Shown here: positions 23,054 to 32,079 of the stretch, piece by piece
Layout of the letters: every line of letters begins with the position of its first letter
How positions within the stretch are numbered: position 1 is the stretch's first letter
From: Dehalococcoidia bacterium
GTDB taxonomy: Bacteria; Chloroflexota; Dehalococcoidia; Dehalococcoidales; Fen-1064
Assembly (NCBI GenBank): GCA_011170375.1
Contig: DUEV01000010.1
Location: 1 to 64,000, forward strand
Length of the DNA stretch: 64,000 nucleotides
Direction of reading: 5' to 3'
The notes under the pieces: model-generated
The model's input: only the letters and a program-made list of their open reading frames with translations
Databases searched by the model: none
What the model was told of the DNA's origin: nothing
Translations under genes and position numbers: made by a program

Positions 23054-24031
23054 GTGGAAGTAGTCGGACAAATATGGGACACGATTCTACTAAGCCCGAT
23101 GATAAATGTGCTCGTCGTGCTTTCAAGCGTCCTGTTCAATAACTTCGGGCTGACGATAATCGTTCTCACCTTCATTATCCACGGGGCTATGTTCCCGCTG
23201 ACCCGCCGCCAGATGAGGGCCACCAGAGGCATGCAGGAGCTGCAGCCGAAAATCGCCGAGCTACGCAAGAAGTATGCCCGGGACCGGCAGAAACTGGCCC
23301 AGGAACAGATGGCGTTAATGAAGCAGGCGGGCGTAAGCCCCGCGGGCTGCCTGCTACCGATGCTTATCCAGATGCCCATCTGGATTGCCCTTTACCAATC
23401 GATAATCCGGGTACTGGCGTACGCCCCGGAAGACTTCCTCAAGCTGTCCCACCATCTTTACACACCGTGGTCAACGGTATTCTCCCAAGTACCCCTGGAG
23501 AGTAGTTTCCTATGGCTGGACCTGGCGAGACAGGATACCCTACTCATCATGCCCATCCTGGTCGGTGTCACGATGTGGATGTCACAGAAGATGGTGACAC
23601 CGGACAGCGCCGACCCTAACCAGCAGACCCAGGGCCGGATGATGCTGTGGATGATGCCAATAATGTTCGGCTTCTTTGCCATGTCATTCCCCAGCGGCCT
23701 GGCCCTCTACTGGGTGGCCTCTAATATCATCAGAATCATCATGCAGTACTTTATTGGCGGGTGGGGTGGACTGTCAACTGTATTCAGGCCGAGGCCAGCC
23801 GAGGCTGACCAGAAGGCCCAGAAGCGCCCTCCCCCGGTGGAAAAAAAACAGAAAGTCGAAAAAGCGGTCGACGCTGATATCGTGATACCAAGGGAATCAA
23901 CGGAAGAAGGAACGGACTATGGAACCTCTGGAGATAAGCGCCCGGACGGTGGAAGAAGCTATCCAGATAGCATTGACGCAATTAAACGTCAGTCGAGACG
24001 AAGTAAAAGTAGACGTCGTAAGCGAAGGTAA
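23054..24031 (+). CDS. yidC: Membrane protein insertase YidC/Oxa1
   Basis: A 325-residue Oxa1-family insertase, GTG start at 23054. Family landmarks: 'LFNNFGLTIIVLTFIIHGAMFPLTRRQMRATRGMQELQPKIAELRKKY', 'MKQAGVSPAGCLLPMLIQMPIWIALY' and 'FAMSFPSGLALYWVASNIIRIIMQ'. It is the short form without the large periplasmic domain. The C-terminus is a basic tail (RQSRRSKSRRRKRR) suited to ribosome binding. Its last 113 bp overlap jag in another frame. Confidence 0.96.
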   Translation: MEVVGQIWDTILLSPMINVLVVLSSVLFNNFGLTIIVLTFIIHGAMFPLTRRQMRATRGMQELQPKIAELRKKYARDRQKLAQEQMALMKQAGVSPAGCLLPMLIQMPIWIALYQSIIRVLAYAPEDFLKLSHHLYTPWSTVFSQVPLESSFLWLDLARQDTLLIMPILVGVTMWMSQKMVTPDSADPNQQTQGRMMLWMMPIMFGFFAMSFPSGLALYWVASNIIRIIMQYFIGGWGGLSTVFRPRPAEADQKAQKRPPPVEKKQKVEKAVDADIVIPRESTEEGTDYGTSGDKRPDGGRSYPDSIDAIKRQSRRSKSRRRKRR

Positions 24032-24587
24032 GTCCGGCCTCCTCGGCCTCGGGGCTGAAGAGGCGGTTATCAGAGTGGAGCGATTGGCACCAGTGTCTGA
24101 GCCAGAAGAAAATGCATCCGAAATAACCAGGAAAGTCCTCGAAAAGCTGCTTGAGCTAATGGAACTAGAGGCCACCGTTCAGCCGCAGACATTTCAGACC
24201 ACCAACGGCGAGGAACAGATTACATCCCCGTTCGCCTTCAACGTGACGGGAGAAGACCTGGGTATTCTGATAGGCCGGCGCGGCCAGACCCTGGCCACCC
24301 TTCAGTATCTGGTCAGGCTAATGGTCAGTCACCAGACGAAAATCTGGACACCCATCGTAATAGACGTCGAGGGCTACAAGCAACGCCGCTCCGAGGCACT
24401 ACAGGCACTGGCGGCACGCTTAGCGGAGCAGGTGCGGGCCAGAGGCACACCGTTCACCCTGGAACCGATGCCCGCCTACGAGAGGCGCATCATCCACCTC
24501 GCCCTGGCCGACCACCCCGATGTCACCACCCAGAGTATTGGCGAGGGAGACCTCCGCAAGGTGGTCATTCTCCCTGACAAAGATTGA
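23919..24587 (+). CDS. jag: RNA-binding protein KhpB/Jag
   Basis: A 222-residue protein with a Jag-N domain (1-55, 'ISARTVEEAIQIALTQLNVSRDEVKVDVVSEGKSGLLGLG'), a KH domain ('GEDLGILIGRRGQTLATLQYLVRLMV') and a C-terminal R3H domain ('YERRIIHLALADHPDVTTQSIGEGDLRKVVI'). The Jag-N sequence is only complete with the ATG at 23919, which lies inside yidC. Jag acts with KhpA in RNA binding and cell-envelope control. Confidence 0.95.
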   Translation: MEPLEISARTVEEAIQIALTQLNVSRDEVKVDVVSEGKSGLLGLGAEEAVIRVERLAPVSEPEENASEITRKVLEKLLELMELEATVQPQTFQTTNGEEQITSPFAFNVTGEDLGILIGRRGQTLATLQYLVRLMVSHQTKIWTPIVIDVEGYKQRRSEALQALAARLAEQVRARGTPFTLEPMPAYERRIIHLALADHPDVTTQSIGEGDLRKVVILPDKD

Positions 24588-24623
24588 CTTCATAGCTCAA
24601 TCTGCTAGCTTATCCAAGCCGTC

Positions 24624-24652
24624 TTGATTTATTTTCCATAATATGATATACT
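24624..24652 (+). promoter_or_regulatory. Sigma-70-type promoter of the ileS T-box leader
   Basis: TTGATT (24624-24629), 17-bp spacer, TATACT (24647-24652). Transcription would begin near 24659, just before T-box stem I. Confidence 0.7.
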
Positions 24653-24664
24653 CCTCTTTTGTAA

Positions 24665-24945
24665 AGGCAGTGACGGAGAAGAGTAAGGGAGACACCGGCA
24701 CTCAGCGAGTCTGGTAAGGTGTGAGCAGATGTGTCCGGCTCTCTGAAGATCGCTCCTGAGCCACCAACCCAACGGTGTTAAGCCATCAGGCAAGCACCCA
24801 GTAGGCTTGGTCGGATTCGTCAACCGTTAGCCGTGACGAGGGTATGAGCACGTGCCCTGGACGAGTGTCCCGGCATAGGTCGGGGAATTAGGGTGGTACC
24901 GCGGGCTTAATCAGTCCCGTCCCTAGAGGACGGGGCTTTTTATTT
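24665..24945 (+). ncRNA. T-box riboswitch, isoleucine-specific
   Basis: Stem I has the AGTA / GAA specifier-loop pattern: AGTA near 24680 and GAA at 24745-24747, followed by one base and the codon ATC at 24749-24751, which fits isoleucine. The T-box sequence AGGGTGGTACCGCG is at 24890-24903. The terminator is CCCGTCC (24916-24922) / GGACGGG (24928-24934) followed by a T run. Uncharged tRNA-Ile would favour the antiterminator and ileS expression. Confidence 0.92.
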
Positions 24946-24962
24946 ATAGGGAGGATGTAGCC

Positions 24963-27900
24963 ATGTTTGAGCCAGTCAGTAGTCGGGTCAATTTTCCTCA
25001 ACTTGAGGAGAGGATTCTCGAGCTGTGGCGAAAGAACAAAACCTTCATCCGAAGCGTCGAAGCACGGAAGGGCGGCCCGCAGTTTAACCTGTATGACGGA
25101 CCACCAACTGTCAACGGCAGCCCGGCGCTTCACCATGTCTTAACGTCTGTTTTCAAGGATATCATCACACGATACCGCGTAATGAAGGGCTACTACGCCC
25201 CACGTATTGCTGGTTGGGACACGCACGGTCTGCCGGTAGAGATTGAGGTAGAGAAGGAGCTGTGCTTTTCCGGAAAAGCACAGATTGAAGAGTACGGAGT
25301 AGACAAGTTCAACGCCCTCTGCCGGGAGAGCGTCTACCGTTACCTCGGAGAGTTTGAAAACCTCATCGAGCGAGTCGGCTACTGGATTGATTTGGAAAAC
25401 GCCTACGTCACCCTGAATAACGAGTACATCGAGACTTGCTGGTGGGCCATCAAGCAGATGTGGGACAAGAGGCTGGTCTATCAGGGTTACAAGGTCACGC
25501 CTCACTGCCCACGCTGCGGCACGTCGTTGAGTTCCCACGAGGTAGCCCAGGGCTACAAGGAAGATACTGAGGATCCCTCTGTATACATAAAGTTCAAGAT
25601 AGCTGGTAATAACAGCAGATTACCCGACAGCTTACGAGAACTGGTCGCCAGCAAGGACACCTTCTTCCTGGCGTGGACGACCACGCCGTGGACGCTGCCG
25701 GGCAATACCGCCCTGGCAGTGGCGGCCGACGCCGAGTACTCCGCAGTCGAGGTCAATAACGAGTATCTGCTGATGGCATCGGCATTGCTGATGGCCACCG
25801 GCCTCGATGGCAACGCGATTGTAGACACCTTCGAGGGGAGTGAACTAGTCGGTGTGGCCTATGAGCCGCTGTTTAACCCGCACAAATTCAACGTAGAGCG
25901 GCGACGGTTCCAGCAAGGTGCTGACCTGCCTGTTCAGGACGCCGACGATAACCTGACCTACCGTGTCATTGCCACCGACTTCGTTTCTATGGAGGACGGT
26001 ACGGGCATCGTCCACATCGCCCCTGCCTATGGCGAGGTTGACTACCAGGCCGGGCAGGATGAGGGGCTGGACTTCGTGCATAACGTTGACCTGCAGGGAA
26101 ATGTCATCGGCAGCTATCCCTTTTCCGGTAAATTCGTCAAGGATGCCGACCCGCTGGTGCTGGAGAACCTGAAACGGCGAGGGTTGCTCTTCCGCAGCGA
26201 GACGATACTCCATACCTACCCGTTCTGCTGGCGCTGTGAGGCCCCACTCGTTTACTACGCCAAGCAGACCTGGTACATCAGGACCACGGCGGTCAAAGAC
26301 GGCCTTATACGCGGTAACAGCGAGATAGACTGGTACCCGGAGCACATCAAGTACGGCCGTTTCGGCGACTGGTTGGCAAACAACGTCGACTGGGCACTCT
26401 CACGCGAGCGCTATTGGGGGACCCCTCTACCCGTCTGGACCTGCCCATCCTGCGGCACGTTTGAATGCGTCGGCAGCATCAGCGAGCTGGATCAAAAGGG
26501 TACCACAGGAATGAGCGGAGAGCTTGACCTGCACCGGCCGTTCGTCGATGAGATAACGTTCGCATGCCCCGAATGCGGAGGCGAGATGCGGCGTGTGCCT
26601 GAGGTAATCGACGCTTGGTTCGACTCCGGGGCGATGCCAATTGCTCAGTATCATTACCCGTTTGAAAACGATAGTATGCTCGAAGATGGAAGGTTCCCGG
26701 CCGATTACATCTGCGAGGCTCTAGACCAGACGCGGGGCTGGTTCTACAGCCTGCACGCCATATCTACCCTGCTTTTCGACCGTATCTGTTACGAGAACGT
26801 CATCTGCCTGGGACTCATTCTTGACGCTAAGGGTGAGAAACAGAGTAAAAGTAAGGGAAATGCGGTCTGGCCGATGGAGGTAGTAAACAAATTTGGCGCC
26901 GATGCCCTGCGCTGGTACTTCTACACCTCCTCACCGCCGGGCAACTCGCGCCGCTACTCCGACACAATAATGTCGGAAATAACCCGCCATTTCCTGCTGA
27001 CGTTGTGGAACGTTTACTCCTTCTTCGTCACCTATGCCAATATCGACAAATTCACCCCAACTACAGAAGAAGGTCAGCCGGAGCGCTCAGAGCTTGACCA
27101 CTGGATACTGTCCGAGCTCAACCAGCTCGTCAAGGACGTCGATTCCGCTCTGGAGAGCTATGACCCCACAGGGGCGGGGCGTAAGATTGAGACATTCGTG
27201 GATGGCCTGTCCAACTGGTACGTCCGCAGGAGCCGGCGCCGTTTCTGGAAGAGCGAGAGTGACGCCGATAAACTGGCCGCCCACAGTACACTCTACCACT
27301 GCCTGGTAACATTGGTCAAACTGCTCGCCCCGTTTACTCCCTTCCTCGCCGAGGAGCTCTACCAGAACCTGGTCTGTTCCGCCTTCCCGGAGGCACCGGA
27401 CAGTGTCCACCTCAGCGATTTTCCGGTGGCCGATGAGTCGATGATTGATAAACGTCTCTCCGACGACACGCGGCTGGCGATGAAGGTCTCCAGTCTGGGA
27501 CGGGCCTCCCGCAGCCAGGCAGGCATCAAGGTACGCCAACCGCTATCCAGAGTGATTATCAAAGCAGGCTCAAGGCAGGACAGGGAGGGCCTGGAAAGGC
27601 TGGCACCGCAAGTGCTCGAAGAACTCAACACCAAGACAATCGAGTTCGCCGATAGTGAAGATGAACTTGACCAGCCGAACCTGATTGTCAGCTCGGAGGG
27701 AGGAGTCCTGGTAGCGATGGACTGTGATGTCTCACCCGAACTGGCTGCGGAAGGACTGGCACGGGAGATAGTCCACCGGCTGCAGAATATGCGCCGCTCG
27801 GCCGGTTTCGACATTGCTGACCACATCACGACATACTACGATAGTGATTCTTATGTAAAGCAGGTCATGCAAGACTGGGCCGACTACATCAAGCAGGAGA

Positions 27901-28007
27901 CATTGTCACTAGAACTTGTTGAGGGTGTTCCAGTAGAGGGCGCTTTCACCGAAGACTACAAGCTATCAGGCCACGAAATACGGCTAGGTGTGAAGCGGGC
28001 AGACTAG
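24963..28007 (+). CDS. ileS: Isoleucyl-tRNA synthetase
   Basis: A 1014-residue class I synthetase. The HIGH-type region is 'YDGPPTVNGSPALHHV', the KMSKS-type motif is KQSKS ('GEKQSKSKGNAV'), and 'WDTHGLPVEIEVEKEL' and 'DQTRGWFYSLHAISTLLF' are IleRS hallmarks. Two CxxC pairs (HCPRCG and CPECG) may bind zinc. It charges tRNA-Ile and includes a CP1 editing region. Expression is under the T-box directly upstream. It converges on htrA, the two stops overlapping by 4 bp. Confidence 0.97.
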   Translation: MFEPVSSRVNFPQLEERILELWRKNKTFIRSVEARKGGPQFNLYDGPPTVNGSPALHHVLTSVFKDIITRYRVMKGYYAPRIAGWDTHGLPVEIEVEKELCFSGKAQIEEYGVDKFNALCRESVYRYLGEFENLIERVGYWIDLENAYVTLNNEYIETCWWAIKQMWDKRLVYQGYKVTPHCPRCGTSLSSHEVAQGYKEDTEDPSVYIKFKIAGNNSRLPDSLRELVASKDTFFLAWTTTPWTLPGNTALAVAADAEYSAVEVNNEYLLMASALLMATGLDGNAIVDTFEGSELVGVAYEPLFNPHKFNVERRRFQQGADLPVQDADDNLTYRVIATDFVSMEDGTGIVHIAPAYGEVDYQAGQDEGLDFVHNVDLQGNVIGSYPFSGKFVKDADPLVLENLKRRGLLFRSETILHTYPFCWRCEAPLVYYAKQTWYIRTTAVKDGLIRGNSEIDWYPEHIKYGRFGDWLANNVDWALSRERYWGTPLPVWTCPSCGTFECVGSISELDQKGTTGMSGELDLHRPFVDEITFACPECGGEMRRVPEVIDAWFDSGAMPIAQYHYPFENDSMLEDGRFPADYICEALDQTRGWFYSLHAISTLLFDRICYENVICLGLILDAKGEKQSKSKGNAVWPMEVVNKFGADALRWYFYTSSPPGNSRRYSDTIMSEITRHFLLTLWNVYSFFVTYANIDKFTPTTEEGQPERSELDHWILSELNQLVKDVDSALESYDPTGAGRKIETFVDGLSNWYVRRSRRRFWKSESDADKLAAHSTLYHCLVTLVKLLAPFTPFLAEELYQNLVCSAFPEAPDSVHLSDFPVADESMIDKRLSDDTRLAMKVSSLGRASRSQAGIKVRQPLSRVIIKAGSRQDREGLERLAPQVLEELNTKTIEFADSEDELDQPNLIVSSEGGVLVAMDCDVSPELAAEGLAREIVHRLQNMRRSAGFDIADHITTYYDSDSYVKQVMQDWADYIKQETLSLELVEGVPVEGAFTEDYKLSGHEIRLGVKRAD

Positions 28008-29131
28008 CCCTGCGGTGGCGGACTTTCTATTAGAGTCGCCTGGGTGGTGTACCTAGAATTGCCACGCCAGTAGACTATCTCTACTGTCTGGCCTATTTCA
28101 GCAGTATGTATCCCGCGCACCATCTGGTAGTCGGTGGTGACATCAATCCCCATAAAAGCAACGACGACATCACCCGCCTTAAGTCCGGCTGTATCAGCTG
28201 GGCTACCGGGAGTTACGTAGGTAATCCGTACCCCCTCATCTACCGCCAACCGGTACCAGAAAACGTGAGTTGGTGTGACTGTTTCAGTGCCAACCCCAAG
28301 CCAGGGACGAACCACGTAACCATTATTAATCAGCTCCTGAATTATAGGCAGTGCATCCGCACTGGCAATCGCCCAGCCAACACCCTCAACCCCGACGTCC
28401 TGAATCTTGGCCTCATTGATACCAATCACCTCACCAGCCATGTTGACGAGTGGCCCACCGCTATTCCCGGGATTTATCGCAGCGTCGGTCTCAATGAGCT
28501 TCAATGGCTGACCCAACTCATCACCTATCTTCACGTCATTCTGACTAACGATTCCAACAGTCGCTCTGGTACCGAATCCCAGCGAGTTACCAATAGCCAC
28601 TACCCAGTCACCTATATTAAGCCTTGTTGAATCCCCTACGGCTACAGCCGGCAAGGGTTCGTCTACATCAACCTTCAGGACAGCCAAATCGGTCTGGGCA
28701 TCAATGGCCACGGTACTCATATCCACCGGAATTACTCGACCATCATCAAGGGTAACTGTTATGCTGTCCGCCTCGCTGACGACATGGGCATTGGTGACAA
28801 TAATCCCACTCTCGTCAATTATCCACCCGGAGCCACCGCCCTCAGTCGTAAATCCATAACTCACCATTTCCGTAGTGATAGCAACCACTGAAGGCTTGAC
28901 CACGGCCACCACATCAGTAATGCTGGGTAGCGGGCTGGACTGTCCATCCAGCAGCGGGGCCTGCCAGCCAGGGTCTATTGCGGTAGTGTCTTCTCCATTA
29001 GATGGGGTCGTATCATCCTGTGCAGGCTCTCCGGAATCAGAAAAGAGGTCACACCCGGCGCCGGACACAAGGAACAGAACAAGGGCAGATAGAATAATCG
29101 GTAGAAATACTCGCCTGAGTCTCATCCGCAT
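28004..29131 (-). CDS. HtrA/DegP-type serine protease, lipoprotein form
   Basis: A 375-residue trypsin-like protease from the ATG at 29131. It begins with a signal and a lipobox VSGAGC (Cys27), an unstructured linker rich in Asp/Thr/Gly, then the protease with triad His116 (TNAHVVSE), Asp148 (AQTDLAVLKVD) and Ser224 (NPGNSGGPLVN), and one C-terminal PDZ domain ('RITYVTPGSPADTAGLKAGDVVVAF'). It would act in envelope protein quality control. A sigma-70-type promoter lies at 29181-29209 on the minus strand. Confidence 0.93.
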   Translation of the reverse strand: MRMRLRRVFLPIILSALVLFLVSGAGCDLFSDSGEPAQDDTTPSNGEDTTAIDPGWQAPLLDGQSSPLPSITDVVAVVKPSVVAITTEMVSYGFTTEGGGSGWIIDESGIIVTNAHVVSEADSITVTLDDGRVIPVDMSTVAIDAQTDLAVLKVDVDEPLPAVAVGDSTRLNIGDWVVAIGNSLGFGTRATVGIVSQNDVKIGDELGQPLKLIETDAAINPGNSGGPLVNMAGEVIGINEAKIQDVGVEGVGWAIASADALPIIQELINNGYVVRPWLGVGTETVTPTHVFWYRLAVDEGVRITYVTPGSPADTAGLKAGDVVVAFMGIDVTTDYQMVRGIHTAEIGQTVEIVYWRGNSRYTTQATLIESPPPQG

Positions 29132-29180
29132 CACCACTAACCATAAAGAATAGCAACCAAATGTTAAGGACGTGTTAAGT

Positions 29181-29209
29181 ATGATAGCGAGACAGTATAC
29201 ACCTGTCAA
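29181..29209 (-). promoter_or_regulatory. Sigma-70-type promoter of the htrA-like gene
   Basis: Minus strand: TTGACA (complement of 29204-29209), 17-bp spacer, TATCAT (complement of 29181-29186). Confidence 0.75.
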
Positions 29210-29241
29210 GAAAGGGGCTGGGCATTAGCTCAGCCCCTTTC
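29210..29241. terminator. Hairpin upstream of htrA and downstream of trpB2
   Basis: Inverted repeat GAAAGGGGCTG (29210-29220) / CAGCCCCTTTC (29231-29241) with a 10-nt loop that can pair further. It follows the trpB2 start side by position but lies beyond its stop at 29255, so it probably terminates trpB2 transcription on the minus strand. Confidence 0.65.
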
Positions 29242-29254
29242 CGTACTTAAGCAC

Positions 29255-30619
29255 CTACTTCGCTGGTATCTCTGGTAAGGAGGCGAGAGCCTCTTTTACC
29301 TTATCCTCGGGGTAGGCGTAGTCCTCGAGCCTCCCAGCCAGATAGGCATCATAGGCAGCCAGGTCAAAGTGACCGTGCCCGCTGTGGGCGAGCAAGATGA
29401 CCTTGGACTCACCCGTCTCCTTGCACTTGAGGGCCTCATCAATTGTCACACGGATAGCATGGTTCGTCTCCGGTGCCGAGAGGATACCCTCAGTCCGGGC
29501 AAAGGTTACACCTGCCTCGAAGGTGGCCACCTGAGGCACGGCTGTAGCTTCTACCAGACCGAGTTTGAGGAGGTGACAGATGATAGGGGCCATACCGTGA
29601 TAGCGAAGACCACCGGCATGGACAGGGGGCGGTATAAAGCCATGCCCAAGGGTATTCATAAAGGCAATTGGCGCCATTCCGGCAACATCACCGTAGTCCC
29701 AAGTGAGGGGCCCCTTGGTCAGTGTGGGACAGCTTTCCGGCTCGACGTTGATAATACGCAGGTTCGGTTTGGTACCGTCAATCTTGTCCTTAACGAAGGG
29801 CAGGTACAGTCCGGCGAAGTTCGAACCACCGCCAACACAGCCAATAATGATGTCGGGGTAAGCACCCACCTGGTCTTCCATCAGCTTCTTGGTCTCCAGG
29901 CCATTAATAGTCTGGTGCATCAGGACGTGATTGAGCACACTGCCCAGTGAATACCGGGTGTCATCATGAGTAGCGGCATCCTCGACCGCCTCGCTGATGG
30001 CCATACCGAGGCTGCCAGTGGAATCGGGGGTTTCCGCCAGTATCTTCTGCCCGATTTGAGTGTCCGGGCTGGGACTGGGAACACACGTGGCCCCCCACGT
30101 CTCCATAAGAATGCGGCGGTACGGTTTCTGGTCGTAGCTCACCCTGACCATGTATACTTTTAGCTCAATCCCAAAAAGCATGCATCCGAAAGACAGGGCA
30201 CTACCCCACTGCCCAGCGCCGGTCTCGGTAGTAATGCGCTTAACACCTGCCTGCTTGTTGTAGTATGCCTGAGCTACGGCGGTATTTGGCTTATGGCTGC
30301 CAGCCTGGCTGGTGCCCTCATACTTATAGTATATCTTGGCGGGCGTATCCAAGGCCTTCTCCAACCGATACGCCCGGTGCAGGATAGTCGGCCTCCACGT
30401 TTTGTAGATAGCCTGCACCTCCTCCGGGATATCTATCCACCGCTCTGTGCTGAACTCCTGCTCATTGAGGGCCTCGACAAACAGCGGCGGGGGGAGGATT
30501 GTCGGTTCCTTCGTGCCGGGATGGAGTAGTGGTGGCAACGGCTCCGGCAGGTCCGCCTGGATGTTATACCAGGCAGTTGGCATGTCCTTTTCATCCAGGA
30601 TAAACATGGTTTTGTCCAT
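29255..30619 (-). CDS. trpB: Tryptophan synthase beta chain, TrpB2 type
   Basis: A 454-residue PLP enzyme. The N-terminal region '[20 protein letters not shown]' and the length are typical of TrpB2 rather than TrpB1. The PLP lysine is in '[19 protein letters not shown]', followed by '[16 protein letters not shown]'. '[16 protein letters not shown]' is the phosphate-binding loop. No trpA or other trp genes are adjacent; TrpB2 often occurs alone and may condense indole or serine-derived substrates. ATG at 30619 with AAAGGAG upstream. Confidence 0.94.
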   Translation of the reverse strand: MDKTMFILDEKDMPTAWYNIQADLPEPLPPLLHPGTKEPTILPPPLFVEALNEQEFSTERWIDIPEEVQAIYKTWRPTILHRAYRLEKALDTPAKIYYKYEGTSQAGSHKPNTAVAQAYYNKQAGVKRITTETGAGQWGSALSFGCMLFGIELKVYMVRVSYDQKPYRRILMETWGATCVPSPSPDTQIGQKILAETPDSTGSLGMAISEAVEDAATHDDTRYSLGSVLNHVLMHQTINGLETKKLMEDQVGAYPDIIIGCVGGGSNFAGLYLPFVKDKIDGTKPNLRIINVEPESCPTLTKGPLTWDYGDVAGMAPIAFMNTLGHGFIPPPVHAGGLRYHGMAPIICHLLKLGLVEATAVPQVATFEAGVTFARTEGILSAPETNHAIRVTIDEALKCKETGESKVILLAHSGHGHFDLAAYDAYLAGRLEDYAYPEDKVKEALASLPEIPAK

Positions 30620-30793
30620 ATTTCTCTCCTTTCAAATTTATGATGTCCATTTCCATATAAGCTATCCTTCGGCCCCGGAGGGCCAACGCCCCGATTTTAC
30701 TATCATCCCTGCCTCCTATCTTACAGCGAAACGTATGCCAGTCTGCAAGCTGTCAACAGACCGCCGTCCGAACTTCAATACATCCGGGAGCAA

Positions 30794-31894
30794 TCAGTTC
30801 GATTTTCTTCCCGCAGTACCCTTCGCGGAACTCACAGTCGCACCCGCTTGTCCCCCCGGACGTAGAGCACGGGTCGCTTTTCCAGCCTGCCACATTTCTG
30901 AATTACCCATGGCCTCCAGTTCTTTGCCCAATCGCACTTTATAGTCCGGCCTGCCGCACGCGGAAATTACACGGCGAGTTTCCGCACCAGAGGCAACTCT
31001 ATCATAAAGCTCCCTAAAGACCGGCATTACCGCTTTCTTGAACCTCGGCTTCCAATCGAGAGCACCCCGCTGGGCAGTTGCTGAGCAATTGGAATACATC
31101 CAGTCCATGCCGTTCTCGCCCACGAGCCGTATAAGACTTTCGGTCAACTCTTCCACTGTCTCGTTGAAGGCCTCGCTCGGGCTGTGGCCATGTTTGCGAA
31201 GGGTATCGTATTGCGCCTCCATGATACCCGCCAGTGCTCCCATCAGCACCCCCCGCTCGCCGACAAGGTCGCTGTGGACTTCATTCTCAAAAGTAGTTGG
31301 GAAAAGATAGCCGGCCCCCATGCCGATTCCCAAGGCCAGGCACCGTTCTCTTGCCCGACCAGTAGCGTCGTTATAGACAGCGAAGCTGGCATTAATCCCT
31401 TCTCCCGAAAGGAAATTGCGGCGAAGCGACGTCCCCGACCCTTTGGGAGCAACCATGATAACGTCAATATTGTCCGGAGGGATAACCTTTGTCTGGTCTT
31501 TGTAGACAATCGAAAATCCGTGTGAAAAGAACAGGGCATCGCCCGGGTTCAGGTGCTTTTTTATCACCGGCCAGACCGTCCTGTGAGCAGCATCAGCGAC
31601 GAGGAGTTCAACAATAGTCCCGCGTTGAGCGGCCTCCTCTACCTCAAACAGGTCATTTCCAGGCTTCCAGCCATCCTCCTCGGCTCGCTCCCAGTCCTCC
31701 TTGAACTGCTTTGACTGCCCGACGATTACCCTGAAGCCGTTATCCTTCAAATTCAACGACTGCCCGGGTCCCTGTACACCGTACCCGATGATGGCAATTG
31801 TCTCATCTTTCAGAACCTCGTGCGCCCTTGCCATCGGAAACTCTTCTCGCGTAATGACTTCTTCCTTGGTCCCCCCGAAATCGATAATTGCCAT
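30794..31894 (-). CDS. ilvC: Ketol-acid reductoisomerase
   Basis: A 366-residue NAD(P)H-dependent enzyme of branched-chain amino acid synthesis, converting acetolactate to 2,3-dihydroxyisovalerate. 'IAIIGYGVQGPGQSLNLKDNGFRVIVG' is the nucleotide-binding loop, 'VIMVAPKGSGTSLRRNF' and 'FENEVHSDLVGERGVLMGALAG' the metal and catalytic region. It stands alone, without ilvB/ilvN. The C-terminus has a short Gly/Arg/Lys extension (RPGGQAGATVSSAKGTAGRK). A promoter is visible at 31959-31987. Confidence 0.96.
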   Translation of the reverse strand: MAIIDFGGTKEEVITREEFPMARAHEVLKDETIAIIGYGVQGPGQSLNLKDNGFRVIVGQSKQFKEDWERAEEDGWKPGNDLFEVEEAAQRGTIVELLVADAAHRTVWPVIKKHLNPGDALFFSHGFSIVYKDQTKVIPPDNIDVIMVAPKGSGTSLRRNFLSGEGINASFAVYNDATGRARERCLALGIGMGAGYLFPTTFENEVHSDLVGERGVLMGALAGIMEAQYDTLRKHGHSPSEAFNETVEELTESLIRLVGENGMDWMYSNCSATAQRGALDWKPRFKKAVMPVFRELYDRVASGAETRRVISACGRPDYKVRLGKELEAMGNSEMWQAGKATRALRPGGQAGATVSSAKGTAGRKSN

Positions 31895-31958
31895 GATACA
31901 CCCCCTATCGTCCTAGGCATAAAGAAGTATTTTTTAAAAAACAGACAGGACTGGCGAA

Positions 31959-31987
31959 AACATAACACGTGACTGGTCTTTTGTCAA
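31959..31987 (-). promoter_or_regulatory. Sigma-70-type promoter of ilvC
   Basis: Minus strand: TTGACA (complement of 31982-31987), 17-bp spacer, TATGTT (complement of 31959-31964). It faces away from the acyl-CoA synthetase gene, giving a compact divergent region. Confidence 0.6.
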
Positions 31988-32079
31988 CAGCGCCCAAACT
32001 TGCCACAGCAACCTCAAGTAATGATATAATAGGGCCGTCAGCAAATGAGTTACCTGCGAAAGAAGGGGGGAAGCAGCGC

